In this document: piece by piece, positions 35,872 to 46,956 of the stretch
How positions within the stretch are numbered: the first letter of the stretch is position 1
Layout: the number at the start of each line of letters is the position of its first letter
Assembly: GCA_001777915.1 (NCBI GenBank)
Contig: MFFN01000009.1
Coordinates: forward strand, 1 to 64,000
Direction: 5' to 3'
DNA from: Candidatus Edwardsbacteria bacterium RifOxyA12_full_54_48
Lineage (GTDB): Bacteria; Edwardsbacteria; AC1; EtOH8
Length of the DNA: 64,000 nucleotides
Notes under the pieces: model-generated
Told to the model about the DNA's origin: nothing
The model's database searches: none
What the model saw: the letters and a program-made list of their open reading frames with translations, nothing else
Position numbers and translations under genes: made by a program

Positions 35872-37959
35872 ATGAAAGAAATTTCCATCCTGCAGAAACA
35901 CCGGTCCAACTACCAGCCCAAACTGCCTCCGGTTTTCATCCAAAAAGAAACATCGGTCGAAGTCCGGGAGGGGGAGCAAGCGGAGCCGCAGTCCGACCAG
36001 AAAGCCGTCAACGAAAGATTTCCCAGGACCTACGGGCTTCCATTACTGACCTTTGAGACCACCGAGAAGGCCGAACTTCCGGCCATCAATGTGGGGGTGG
36101 TGCTTTCCGGGGGGCAGTCTCCCGGCGGGCATAATGTCATCGCCGGGCTGTTCGACGCTATAAAGCAATTCAACCATAAGAGCCAGCTCTACGGCTTTCT
36201 GGAGGGTCCCAGCGGGCTGATAGATAATAAGCAGCTGCTGCTGACCGAAGAGATCGTAGACCAGTACCGCAATACCGGGGGTTTCGACATCATCGGCTCG
36301 GGACGTACCAAACTGGAGAAGGAGGCGCAATTCGACCAGGCGGCCGCCACCTGCCGTTCGGCCGGGATCGGAGCCATAGTGATCATCGGCGGCGACGACT
36401 CCAACACCAACGCCGCCATGCTGGCGGAGTATTTTCTGCAGAAGGACATCGATATAAAGGTGATCGGCTGCCCCAAGACCATCGACGGCGACCTGAAGAA
36501 TAAGCAGGTCGAGATCTCCTTCGGATTCGACACCGCCACCAAGGTCTACTGCGAACTGCTGGGCAACATCCAGCGGGACGATCAGTCGGCCAAGAAATAC
36601 TGGCACTTTATCCGGGTGATGGGCCGGGCGGCCTCGCATATCGCCCTGGAATGCGCCCTGCAGTGCCATCCCAACATCACCATCATCTCCGAGGAGGTGG
36701 CCGACCAGGGTCGGCGGCTTAAGGAGATCGTGGAATACATCGCCGGGGTGGTCCGGGACCGCTCCCTGAACGGCATGGATTACGGGGTGGTGGTCATCCC
36801 CGAGGGGCTGATAGAGTTCATCCCGGAGATCAAAAAGCTGATAGCCGAGCTCAACGACCTGATGGCCGAGCACAAGGACTATTTCAACGGCCTGACCACC
36901 CCGGAGGACAAGCACCAGTTCATCAACAAGAACCTGACCGCCCAGTCGGCCCAGGCTTTCGCTTCGATCCCCCAGGAGATCCAGTGGCAATTATTGGAGG
37001 ATCGCGACCCCCACGGCAACGTCCAGGTGTCCCGGATCGAGACCGAAAAACTGCTGATCGACATGGTGGGAGACCTGCTGAGGGAATGGAGGGCCGAGGG
37101 AAAATTCTCCGGCAAGTTCAGCCCCCAGAACCATTTCTTCGGCTACGAGGGGCGGTGCTCCGCGCCCTCCAATTTCGACGCCGACTACAGCTACAGTCTG
37201 GGCTATGCCGCGGCGGCCCTGGTGGCCTGCGGCAAGACCGGCTATATGGCTCAGATCGCCAATCTGGCCGAGCCTCCGGGCAACTGGGTGGCGGGCGGCA
37301 TTCCCCTGACCATGATAATGAATCTGGAGCGGCGGCAGGGCAGGGATGTTCCGGTGATCAGGAAGGCCCTGGTGAACCTGAACGGCGGACCGTTCAAGGA
37401 ATTCGCCCGGCAGCGGGATGGCTGGGCCAAGGGCAACGACTACATCTATCCCGGGCCGATCCAGTATTTCGGGCCGGCCGAGGTCTGCGACCGCAGTACC
37501 ATGACCCTGGCGCTGGAGCAGGGCGAGGACATTCTGAATATTCTGCAGGGCCTGGATGTCCTGCGGGACTCAGATGTCTTTTCCGAGCTGGGGCCGGAGG
37601 CCATCATCCGTCTGTTAAGCCTGGTGCAAAGGCTGTACATCAAACCCGGACAGATGGTCATCCGCCGGGGCGAGCTGGGGCAGTGCTTCTACATCGTGAT
37701 GGATGGCGAGCTGGAGGTGATGGGCAAGGACGACAAGACCCCGGTGGCCACCCTCAAGAAGGGCGACCCCTTCGGGGAGATCGCCCTGCTGACCGACGTG
37801 CCCCGGACCGCCAACGTGGTGGCCAGGACCGACGGCAGCGTGCTGTTTTTGGATTCCTACAGTTTCAAGGATTTTCTGGCCGAGTTCGGCAATCTGGGAG
37901 ACAGACTGGAGAAGCTGGGTGCGGAGAGGCTGAAGGAGCTGGAGGGGAAGGGGAACTGA
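35872..37959 (+). CDS. Diphosphate-dependent phosphofructokinase fused to a cyclic-nucleotide-binding domain
   Basis: It should phosphorylate fructose 6-phosphate with PPi, reversibly. ATG 35872 (AAGGGA upstream) gives 695 residues. Residues ~70-560 are the long PFP type: LSGGQSPGGHN (79-89), GGDDSNTNA (173-181) where Asp176 replaces the Gly of ATP enzymes, PKTIDGDLKN (201-210) with the PPi-specifying Lys, and MGRAASHIALE (250-260). Residues ~578-675 form a cNMP-binding domain: RLYIKPGQMVIRRGELG, then the phosphate-binding cassette FGEIALLTDVPRTANV (634-649) with the conserved Glu and Arg. The junction is seamless with no stop or frameshift. Allosteric control by cAMP or cGMP is an inference. 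FBP aldolase follows directly. Confidence 0.9.
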   Translation: MKEISILQKHRSNYQPKLPPVFIQKETSVEVREGEQAEPQSDQKAVNERFPRTYGLPLLTFETTEKAELPAINVGVVLSGGQSPGGHNVIAGLFDAIKQFNHKSQLYGFLEGPSGLIDNKQLLLTEEIVDQYRNTGGFDIIGSGRTKLEKEAQFDQAAATCRSAGIGAIVIIGGDDSNTNAAMLAEYFLQKDIDIKVIGCPKTIDGDLKNKQVEISFGFDTATKVYCELLGNIQRDDQSAKKYWHFIRVMGRAASHIALECALQCHPNITIISEEVADQGRRLKEIVEYIAGVVRDRSLNGMDYGVVVIPEGLIEFIPEIKKLIAELNDLMAEHKDYFNGLTTPEDKHQFINKNLTAQSAQAFASIPQEIQWQLLEDRDPHGNVQVSRIETEKLLIDMVGDLLREWRAEGKFSGKFSPQNHFFGYEGRCSAPSNFDADYSYSLGYAAAALVACGKTGYMAQIANLAEPPGNWVAGGIPLTMIMNLERRQGRDVPVIRKALVNLNGGPFKEFARQRDGWAKGNDYIYPGPIQYFGPAEVCDRSTMTLALEQGEDILNILQGLDVLRDSDVFSELGPEAIIRLLSLVQRLYIKPGQMVIRRGELGQCFYIVMDGELEVMGKDDKTPVATLKKGDPFGEIALLTDVPRTANVVARTDGSVLFLDSYSFKDFLAEFGNLGDRLEKLGAERLKELEGKGN

Positions 37960-37968
37960 GCTAAACCA

Positions 37969-38021
37969 AACTCAACCCCTACCCCCTTCTCTTGCGAAGA
38001 GAAGGGGTCGGGGTATGAGTT
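37969..38021. repeat. CT-rich inverted repeat, copy 1
   Basis: AACTCAACCCCTACCCCC...TGAGTT can fold into a long hairpin with TTCTCTT/AAGAGAA at its tip. A related sequence occurs at 58197-58262. It may also act as a terminator between PFK and fba, though it lacks a clean T-run. Confidence 0.6.
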
Positions 38022-38071
38022 CAAAGCTGAAAGCTATAATCCTTAATCTTTAATCCATTCGGGAGGACATC

Positions 38072-38992
38072 ATGCCACTAGTCGGAACCCGCGAGATGTT
38101 CAAAAAGGCCTATGACGGCGGCTACGCCATCGGGGCCTTCAACGTCAACAACATGGAATTATTGCAGGCCATCGTCGATGCCGGCACCGAGGAGCGGGCA
38201 CCCCTGATCCTGCAGGTGTCGGCCGGGGCCCGCAAATACGCCCGGCAGGAATACCTGATCCACCTGGTACAGGCGGCCATGGAGACCACCGACATTCCGG
38301 TGGCCCTGCACCTGGACCACGGCGACAGCTTCGAGCTGTGCCAGGCCTGCGTGGACGGGGGATTCTCCTCAGTGATGATCGACGCCTCGCATTTCCCCTT
38401 CGAGGAAAACGTGGCCCTCACCAAAAAAGTGGTGGACTATGCCCACGCCAAGGGGGTGCCGGTGGAGGCCGAGCTGGGCAAGCTGACCTCCACCTCCGAC
38501 GAGCCGGGGGCCCGGGAGGCGGTGTACACCGACCCGGACGAGGTGGTCGAATTTGTCAAACAGACCGGATGCGATTCGCTGGCCATATCCATCGGGACCT
38601 CCCACGGGGCCTACAAATTCAAGGGCGAGGCCACCCTGGACTTCCCGCGCTTAGAAAAGATCCAAAACCTGCTGCCGGGATATCCCATCGTGCTGCACGG
38701 GGCCTCTTCGGTTCCGGCCGAGCTGGTGGATATCTGCAACAAATACGGCGGCAAACTGCCGGGCACCCGCGGGGTGCCGGAAGAATTCCTGGCCCGGGCC
38801 GCCAAGATGGCGGTCTGCAAGATCAATGTGGACACCGACCTGCGGATCGCCATGACCGGTGCCATCCGCCAGGTCTTTGCCGAGAGCCCTTCGGAGTTCG
38901 ATCCCCGCAAATACCTGGGCCCGGCCCGGGAGGCGGTCAAGCAGGTGGTCAAGGGCAAGGTCAAGCTGTTCGGCTGTGCCGGGAAGGCATAA
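38072..38992 (+). CDS. fba: Class II fructose-bisphosphate aldolase
   Basis: It cleaves fructose 1,6-bisphosphate to the two triose phosphates with a zinc ion. The 306-residue product has the motif ALHLDHGDSFELC (78-90) with His83 as zinc ligand and Asp82 catalytic, and later IVLHGASSVPAELV and CKINVDTDLRIAMTGAIR segments for metal and phosphate binding. GGGAGGA lies at 38060-38066. Grouping with PPi-PFK upstream and GAPDH downstream marks a glycolytic/gluconeogenic cluster. Confidence 0.95.
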   Translation: MPLVGTREMFKKAYDGGYAIGAFNVNNMELLQAIVDAGTEERAPLILQVSAGARKYARQEYLIHLVQAAMETTDIPVALHLDHGDSFELCQACVDGGFSSVMIDASHFPFEENVALTKKVVDYAHAKGVPVEAELGKLTSTSDEPGAREAVYTDPDEVVEFVKQTGCDSLAISIGTSHGAYKFKGEATLDFPRLEKIQNLLPGYPIVLHGASSVPAELVDICNKYGGKLPGTRGVPEEFLARAAKMAVCKINVDTDLRIAMTGAIRQVFAESPSEFDPRKYLGPAREAVKQVVKGKVKLFGCAGKA

Positions 38993-39007
38993 GCATAAAG
39001 TTATTAT

Positions 39008-39085
39008 CATGCCATTCCCGCATAAAGTGCGGAATAAATTTCGAATGGCATCCAGGGCTGGATTCCCTCGTTTGAGGGAATGACA
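39008..39085. repeat. Short dispersed repeat, GGATTCC...GGAATGACA type, copy 2
   Basis: CATTCCCGC at its left end is followed by GGCTGGATTCCCTC with GAGGGAATGACAG (39057-39086); ATTCCCTC/GAGGGAAT is a perfect stem with a 4-base loop. It sits in the fba-baeRF gap. Confidence 0.7.
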
Positions 39086-39216
39086 GATTAAAGCATTGGT
39101 TGTCTGAAAATGCAAAAATCATAATAATCATGTAAGGAGGAATGATATTGGGCGACAATTAACGTCCTTTTAGACTATCTGAATCAACCAGTAAACTAAA
39201 AAGGAGCGTGAACATC

Positions 39217-40371
39217 ATGAGCACCGATATCAAAAAATCCCTTCGCGAGCTGACCAAAATGCAGCCCGGCGAGGGCTACGTGCTGAGCGTCTACGTCAAC
39301 GCCGCCCCGGACGGCAAGGGGCGCAGGAGTTACAACGTTTTTCTCAAGAAGAAATTCAATGAGATCGAGAAGAGCTTAAACCCGCACAGCCCCGAAGCGG
39401 AAAGTTTTCCCAAGGACGTCAAGGAGATAAACCGCTACCTGGAGGAGGACCTGAAGCCGGAGAGCAAGGGGGCCGCCCTATTCATTTCCCAGAGCAAGAA
39501 AATATTCAAGAGCTTCCAGACGGTGCTGCCGCTGGCCAACCGGGTGATAGTGTCCCGGGTTCCGTTCATCTACCCCCTGGCCAGGATGTCCGACAATTAT
39601 TACCCTTACGGCGTGATCATCAGCGACGAGAAGCAGGCCAGAATGCTGAAGATATACCTGGGCAACCTGGAGGAGGAGGCCGACATAGTCACCGCCGCCG
39701 ACGACATCTCGGCCAAGGGCTACGAGACCAGGAAGGGCCGGCTGGGCCTGTCCGACGAGAAACACCAGCGGCACCTTAAGGATCTCCGGGCCAAACACGT
39801 AAAAAGCGTCATCCGGGAGGCCCAGAGATTCTTCCAGGGCGATACCGCCCATCTGCTGGTGGCGGCGGAGAACGGGACTTTGGCCGAGATCAACCGGCAG
39901 CTGCCGGCCGCCCTCAAGGACAAGGTGATCACCACCGCCAAATTCGACATCAAATCCCCCAACAAAAAGGTGCTGGATGAATCGCTGAAGCTGTTCCATG
40001 ACCTGGAGAACCAGGAGTCCCAGAGGATAGCCCGGGAGGCCGTGGTGCTGGCTAAAAGCAAGGGGGGCCGGGCCATGCTGGGCACCAAGGCCATCCTGGC
40101 GGCCCTGCAGGACGGCCGGGCCGAGACCCTGGTGATCTCGGAAAAATACTCCGGGCAGGGCTGGCAGTGCGCCGACTGCCTGATGCTGGGAGCCCTGGGC
40201 AAACCCAAGGTATGCGTTTATTGCGGCGGCAAGGCCATCGACAAAGATCCGGATATGAAGGAGGAGATGGTGGGCCTGGCCCTGAGGCACGGGGTCAAGG
40301 TGGAATTCGTGGAGGGATCGGCCGAACTGGACCAGAACGGCGGGATCGGGGTCCTGATGAAGAACAGATGA
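39217..40371 (+). CDS. eRF1-like protein, bacterial archaeo-eukaryotic release factor family (baeRF10-like)
   Basis: ATG 39217, ten bases after AAGGAG, gives 384 residues. The C-terminal third has the eRF1/L7Ae-type pattern: LVISEKYSGQGWQC, a CxxC...CxxC zinc knuckle (CADC, CVYC) and the end VEFVEGSAELDQNGGIGVLM. The middle domain has RKGRLGLSDEKHQRHLKDL, where related proteins carry a catalytic Gln loop; no GGQ is present. baeRF proteins are thought to act on stalled ribosomes or peptidyl-tRNA, by similarity with Vms1. The family number is a judgement from memory of the pattern. Confidence 0.75.
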   Translation: MSTDIKKSLRELTKMQPGEGYVLSVYVNAAPDGKGRRSYNVFLKKKFNEIEKSLNPHSPEAESFPKDVKEINRYLEEDLKPESKGAALFISQSKKIFKSFQTVLPLANRVIVSRVPFIYPLARMSDNYYPYGVIISDEKQARMLKIYLGNLEEEADIVTAADDISAKGYETRKGRLGLSDEKHQRHLKDLRAKHVKSVIREAQRFFQGDTAHLLVAAENGTLAEINRQLPAALKDKVITTAKFDIKSPNKKVLDESLKLFHDLENQESQRIAREAVVLAKSKGGRAMLGTKAILAALQDGRAETLVISEKYSGQGWQCADCLMLGALGKPKVCVYCGGKAIDKDPDMKEEMVGLALRHGVKVEFVEGSAELDQNGGIGVLMKNR

Positions 40372-40426
40372 ATCTAAAATCATATTTACCCCTAAAAGCC
40401 CATAAATCAATTTTGAGGAGAGCCAT

Positions 40427-42170
<1,744 letters not shown>

Positions 42171-42184
42171 CCGGAGGCTTTAAG

Positions 42185-42221
42185 GGCGCCGCATGGTTTT
42201 GGATTGTGCGGCGCCGTATTT
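42185..42221 (+). terminator. Hairpin terminator after gap
   Basis: GGCGCCGCA and TGCGGCGCC form a perfect 9-bp stem with a 13-base loop, followed by GTATTTG. The weak T-run makes it moderate. Confidence 0.6.
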
Positions 42222-42227
42222 GTATCC

Positions 42228-44603
42228 ATGAAAAAGATATTCTTAATAACGATCCTGGTGATCATATCCTCCGGGCGGTATGTTTTTTCCGATGCCACAG
42301 CCCGGGAATTGCAGATATTCCAGACCAATTCCACCAACGGGAACCTATTCCCCTGTCGCTGCCCCAGCGAGCCCAAGGGGGGACTTGCCAAACAGGCATC
42401 CCTGATAAAGAAGCTGGCCGGCGGCGGACCTTACTGGCTGCTGGAGTCCGGGGACATCTTCGGGATCAACACCGACCGGCCCTCGGATTCGCTGGTTTTG
42501 GCGGCCTACCAGGCCATGAAGTACCAGGCGGTGGCCGTCGGCGACCAGGAGCTGGCCAAGGGGGGCGACTATTTCCTGCAATTGAAAGACCGGTTTGACA
42601 TTCCCTTTGTTTCCGCCAATCTGCTTTACAATGGCAGACCGATGGCCGAAGCCTACCTTATCTGCTCTTTAGGCAAACCAGCGGTAAAAGCTGCGGTGAT
42701 CGGGCTGATATCGCCCCAGACCATGCTATATTACCCCCAGGAAAAACTGGCGGGCATACAGATCCTTCCGCCCCAACCGGTGCTCCGTGGCCTGATCGAC
42801 AGTTTAAAGGGCAAGGTTGACCTGTTCATCCTGGCCTCGCATCTGGGGTTCGAGGAAGAGGTTGAGATCGCCCAAAAATTTCCGGAGCTGTCGCTGATCA
42901 TCGGCGGGCACAGCCAGACCGAATTGAATGAAGCGGACCGTACCGGAAACGTGCCGATAGTAGAATCGGGCTCCAGCGGCAAACGGCTGACCAGAGCGGT
43001 TTTGACCAGAAAGAACGGCAAGTGGCTGTTATCGGAATCAAAGCTTTATGGAATAACCTCCGACCTGCCCGACGATCCCGCAGTTTCTAAAATTATAGGA
43101 CCAATGCCGGGTTATTCCCATCATAATAGCGACACAGTAAGCAGCGCCAAGATCGAAAGATCGGTCATTCATATCTTTGTGGCCCCGGACTGCCCCGACT
43201 GCCAAAAGCTGGAGGATGGGCTTTTCAAAAAAACAGCCCGCCAATATTCCAGCCAACTCAAGATCCAGTATCATATGGTTGATGATTCCCGGGAATACAA
43301 GTTACTGCTGGATTATGAAAAATTATGTAACGATAAAAACAATGAGATACCGGCGGTAGTCATAAACGGCCGGATCCTGGCCGGGGTGGAGGAGATCGAA
43401 AAAGAATTGGAGGGCCTGCTGGGCCTGCAGTTGAACCGGAAAACTATAGAGAACACAAAAGATAAAAGATCAGATATAAAAAACAGCGGACTAGAAAACA
43501 CGACAGCAAACGAGGCATTCGTCGATAGCATCTACCTGGCCTTGGTCACCGACCTGCGCTGCCAGAAATGCGGCCGGGCCGAGTACATGATAAGGGCTTT
43601 GCAGGATGAGCATCCCCGGTTGGCGGTCAGGAAGTTCGACCTGCAGACCAGGGAGGGCAAGCTGATGGCCGAGGCCCTGGGCCTGCTATACGGCCTGCCG
43701 GGCGACAGCCGCCTTAAGGCTCCGGCGGCCTACCTGGGGGAAGACTATCTGCTGGAGGCCCAGATGGACGATCAGGCCCTGTCGTCCCTGATCGCCAAGT
43801 ACCAGGCCGGCACTCTCCGCATTCCCTGGGAGGAGGCCCAGGTCCTGGCCGACCGGGCAGGCCAGAGCATCTTCCAGCGCTTCAAATCCTTCGGCCTGCT
43901 GGGGGTGATGGGGGCGGGTCTGCTGGACGGGATCAACCCCTGTTCCCTGGCGGTGTTGGTGTTCTTCATCTCCTACCTGGCCTTTGTGGGCCGCAAAAGA
44001 TGGGAGATCCTGGCGGTGGGCATCTCCTACACCCTGGCCGACTTCCTGGTGTACTTCCTGATCGGCATCGGGAGCCTGTCTTTCCTGATGACCCTCAAGT
44101 CACTTCCCCTGCTAAGCAAAATACTTTACTGGCTGGCGGTGGTCGCCGGGTTCATCCTAGCCTTCTATAATTTCAGGGATTATTTGAAAGCCCGCCGGGG
44201 AGATCTCTCCGGAATGGACCTTCAGTTGTCCAGCAAGACCAAACAGCGAATACACAAGGTCATCCGCGACCGAATGGGGGCCGGGGGGCTTATCGGAGGT
44301 GCTTTTGTGGCGGGGCTGATCACCTCGGTCCTGGAGTTCGCCTGCACCGGGCAGGTCTATTTGCCCACCATCGCCTTTGTCAGCCAGATATCCTCGGCCA
44401 GATACCAGGCCTACGGCTATCTGCTGTTGTACAACCTGATGTTCGAGGTGCCGATGATAGTCACCTTCGTCATCGCCTTCTGGGGGGTGTCATCCAAGAC
44501 CATCGCCGGATGGGCTCAGCGCTCGGTGGCCGGAGTGAAACTGGCCACCGCCATACTGTTCACGGTGATGAGCCTGGCGCTGATATTGATTCTGCTAGGT
44601 TAA
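42228..44603 (+). CDS. Fusion: degenerate 5'-nucleotidase-type metallophosphatase, two thioredoxin-like modules, CcdA/DsbD-like membrane domain
   Basis: ATG 42228 gives 791 residues with a signal peptide (KKIFLITILVIISSGRYVFS). Residues ~27-275 have the UshA-like plan, but the metal motif TNDxHG reads TNSTNGN and GNHE reads GDQE, so several ligands are lost; instead CRCPSEPKGGLAKQ (43-56) is present. Two redox motifs follow: CPDC (322-325) and CQKC (445-448). Residues ~555-791 have about six membrane helices with Cys572 (GINPCSLAVL) and a second buried Cys (EFACTGQVYLP), the redox pair of CcdA/DsbD electron carriers. It probably moves electrons across the inner membrane to periplasmic thiols; the role of the phosphatase-like part is unclear. 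Confidence 0.8.
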   Translation: MKKIFLITILVIISSGRYVFSDATARELQIFQTNSTNGNLFPCRCPSEPKGGLAKQASLIKKLAGGGPYWLLESGDIFGINTDRPSDSLVLAAYQAMKYQAVAVGDQELAKGGDYFLQLKDRFDIPFVSANLLYNGRPMAEAYLICSLGKPAVKAAVIGLISPQTMLYYPQEKLAGIQILPPQPVLRGLIDSLKGKVDLFILASHLGFEEEVEIAQKFPELSLIIGGHSQTELNEADRTGNVPIVESGSSGKRLTRAVLTRKNGKWLLSESKLYGITSDLPDDPAVSKIIGPMPGYSHHNSDTVSSAKIERSVIHIFVAPDCPDCQKLEDGLFKKTARQYSSQLKIQYHMVDDSREYKLLLDYEKLCNDKNNEIPAVVINGRILAGVEEIEKELEGLLGLQLNRKTIENTKDKRSDIKNSGLENTTANEAFVDSIYLALVTDLRCQKCGRAEYMIRALQDEHPRLAVRKFDLQTREGKLMAEALGLLYGLPGDSRLKAPAAYLGEDYLLEAQMDDQALSSLIAKYQAGTLRIPWEEAQVLADRAGQSIFQRFKSFGLLGVMGAGLLDGINPCSLAVLVFFISYLAFVGRKRWEILAVGISYTLADFLVYFLIGIGSLSFLMTLKSLPLLSKILYWLAVVAGFILAFYNFRDYLKARRGDLSGMDLQLSSKTKQRIHKVIRDRMGAGGLIGGAFVAGLITSVLEFACTGQVYLPTIAFVSQISSARYQAYGYLLLYNLMFEVPMIVTFVIAFWGVSSKTIAGWAQRSVAGVKLATAILFTVMSLALILILLG

Positions 44604-44699
44604 TAATTTTGACTCTAAATGAAATTGATATACAGCTTATAGCATGTAATATTTGTAAATGGCAGTGTTGCAAGGGAAGAAACACCGTTTTGAGGCTTG

Positions 44700-45105
44700 G
44701 CTTCTTTTACCGCTTTCTCTTTAAAGAGAAAGCTACAAAGTCACGCCAAAGGCGGATCCGCCTATATGGATTTACCTGCGGTGGCGGAAGAACTGTCGCT
44801 GCACCGCTGCCTGGAAGTTTTAATATCCATCTGCCTAAATGTCTTGACCACGAAACAGGGCACTCGCAGGCAAAACATTCTTTACGGCAGCTTTTGCCAA
44901 ACAGCAGCGCTGATGCGACCCGGGACCCCGCCTTTAAGTGGAGCGGTGTAAGCATCAGCCCCGATAAAGCAGTCATTGTGTCATTTGCATCAGGCTTGTT
45001 CTGGTTCAATGGATGCCGGGGCGCAGGTCTTACTGTCCGCGCAACTGGGCGGAAAGGACATCTTTGGTTACTTTCTTGGTTACAAGAAAGTAACAGGTAA
45101 GACAT
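44700..45105 (-). repeat. Dispersed repeat element, fuller copy, with hairpins at both ends
   Basis: This ~400-base element fills most of the 560-base gap between the fusion gene and 45164. One end has the perfect palindrome GCTTTCTCTTT/AAAGAGAAAGC (44712-44733), the other GTTACTTTCTTG/CAAGAAAGTAAC (45067-45094). On the minus strand its sequence parallels 16433-16600. Short open frames inside it have no conserved features. It may be a non-autonomous mobile element. Confidence 0.65.
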
Positions 45106-45163
45106 TGCAGGAATGCTTTTGTACAAACTAAATACCGAAAAAATATAATTATAAAAGAGAGTT

Positions 45164-45496
45164 ATGCCGAGTAATTATTTTCAACAGAACAAAGATTATC
45201 TTATGGCCACCGCCGTGGGATTATTGGCCGGATGGCTGGACCTGCTTCATGTCAGCTGGATATGGGCCGCCTTGTTGGTATTGTTTGGCGGAGCAGCTTT
45301 GGGACATTTCTTCGAACGGCACCCCCGCAGCCTGGCTTTCTCGCTGGGGTTCGGACCGTTCCTGCTGCAGCTGGCGGCCCTGATGTTCGACCGGATGCCG
45401 GCTTTCAAGCAGAACCTGTTCTTCTCCCTGCTGGCTCTGATCCCGGCTTTCCTAGGGGTCTATGCCGGGCAGCTGTTCAAAAAACTTAATAAATAG
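45164..45496 (+). CDS. Small membrane protein, unknown
   Basis: The 110-residue product has four hydrophobic stretches (residues ~14-28, 30-47, 57-74, 84-104) and no recognisable motif. A weak GAGAG precedes ATG 45164. It lies 20 bases upstream of the TPR gene and may be co-transcribed with it and kdsA. Confidence 0.65.
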   Translation: MPSNYFQQNKDYLMATAVGLLAGWLDLLHVSWIWAALLVLFGGAALGHFFERHPRSLAFSLGFGPFLLQLAALMFDRMPAFKQNLFFSLLALIPAFLGVYAGQLFKKLNK

Positions 45497-45516
45497 CAAT
45501 AGGACTTTGGCCGGAT

Positions 45517-46956
45517 ATGAACAGCGGCTCCCTCGACAGTTCCCAGAAAAACCCCAGGTACAAACGGCCGATGCTTTGGCTGGAATCGGTGTCCGGCTAT
45601 TTTTATCCTTTTGAAATAATAGAGCGCAAGATAGACACGCTGGAGATCATCGGGGAATGGGAAACGGCTGAGGCCATCCTTACCGGTTCGCTGTTAGAAC
45701 TGGATAGGTTCGATGACAAGATCATGCTGGCCGAAGCCTGCAGCCGGCTGGGCAGCCTGAAGGTCAATCGGGGCCAGTATTCTGATGCCGGCAAGGTATT
45801 CGATCGGTCCCTTACCATCTTTCAGGATGCGGACGATAAAAGAGGACAGGGCCGGGTGCTGTGCAACATCGCCAGCATCCATCACAACCGGGGGGACTAC
45901 GACAGCGCCCTGGACTGCCTGAAAGAGGCCCTGGGGTACGCCGAAGAGTTGGATAACAAACAGGGGATCAGCCGGGCCATCGGCAATATCGGTATCATCT
46001 ATTATGAGAAGGGCGATTTCCAGAAGGCGGTCGAGTATTACCAGCGGGCCATGGATATCTCCCGGGAGCTGGGCGACCAGGAGACCGAGACCATCTCGGT
46101 GGGCAATATCGGGATGATCTACCAGGAGATAGGCGACTATCCCAAGGCTTTGGAGTATTGCACCCGTTATCTGAAGATGGCCCAGAGCCAGGGGAACAAA
46201 CAGGTGATCAGCTATGCCCTGGGAAATGTGGGATCCATCTATTTCGAACTGGACGAACTGAAAAAGGCCAGGGAATACTTTAAGAAATACCTGGAGATAT
46301 CCCTTGAATTGGGGGACAAACCGGGCCAGATAGTGGCCTGCGACGACATGGGGATCACAGAGATGTTTCTGGGCAACTTCCCGGCCAGTCAGGAATATTA
46401 CGACAAGGCTTTGGAGCTGACCTCCGAACTGAGCAATGCCGAGAATCTGGCGGTCCTTTTGGCCAACATCGGCAAACTGCAGGCCCGGCTGGGAAATATG
46501 GTCCAGGCGGAGGGATATTTTGTCAAAGGCATAGAAAGCGCCAAGAAAACAGAAAATAATTTTCAACTGGCGCAGAATTACTTTTTCCTGGCCGATTTCT
46601 ATCATAAGGAAGGGCGGCTGCAGCCGGCCAGGGAGTACAATCAAAGGGCATTGGAACTGGCCCGGGAGACCAACTGCCGGGAGGTGATCATAAACGCGGG
46701 GATACTGGAGAACCTTCTGCTGGCAGGGGATGACAGGCCCCGGGCCGTCTCCGGCCTGGAAACCATGCTGTCGGACATTCAAACCGAGAAACACCGGGCG
46801 GAGATAAATTATCACCTTCTCAAGCTGGCCGGCCGGGAAGTCAACCGGAAAATTGCCGCCGGGCTTTATAGGGAACTTTGGCAGAGATCGGGCAATATAG
46901 ATTACCGTGACCGGCTGAAAGAAATTCAAACATCCATTAATAAAAGGGAACCATGA
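45517..46956 (+). CDS. Cytosolic TPR protein (Rap/LGN-like repeats)
   Basis: The 479-residue product has no signal peptide. Residues ~30-430 hold about ten TPRs of the PF13424 type, repeating GNIGxIYxExGDYxKALEY (e.g. GNIGIIYYEKGDFQKAVEYY, GNIGMIYQEIGDYPKALEY). Such arrays bind protein partners in signalling. No output domain is attached, so its partner is unknown. It overlaps kdsA by four bases (ATGA). Confidence 0.85.
   Translation: MNSGSLDSSQKNPRYKRPMLWLESVSGYFYPFEIIERKIDTLEIIGEWETAEAILTGSLLELDRFDDKIMLAEACSRLGSLKVNRGQYSDAGKVFDRSLTIFQDADDKRGQGRVLCNIASIHHNRGDYDSALDCLKEALGYAEELDNKQGISRAIGNIGIIYYEKGDFQKAVEYYQRAMDISRELGDQETETISVGNIGMIYQEIGDYPKALEYCTRYLKMAQSQGNKQVISYALGNVGSIYFELDELKKAREYFKKYLEISLELGDKPGQIVACDDMGITEMFLGNFPASQEYYDKALELTSELSNAENLAVLLANIGKLQARLGNMVQAEGYFVKGIESAKKTENNFQLAQNYFFLADFYHKEGRLQPAREYNQRALELARETNCREVIINAGILENLLLAGDDRPRAVSGLETMLSDIQTEKHRAEINYHLLKLAGREVNRKIAAGLYRELWQRSGNIDYRDRLKEIQTSINKREP

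Noticed and set aside
36043-36990. A 315-codon minus-strand frame opposite PPi-PFK
   Set aside because: It is a shadow of the GC-rich sense gene, without a start context or motifs.
44510-45100. Open frames of up to 196 codons after the CcdA fusion gene
   Set aside because: They overlap the end of the fusion gene and the dispersed repeat on both strands; composition and motifs do not look coding.
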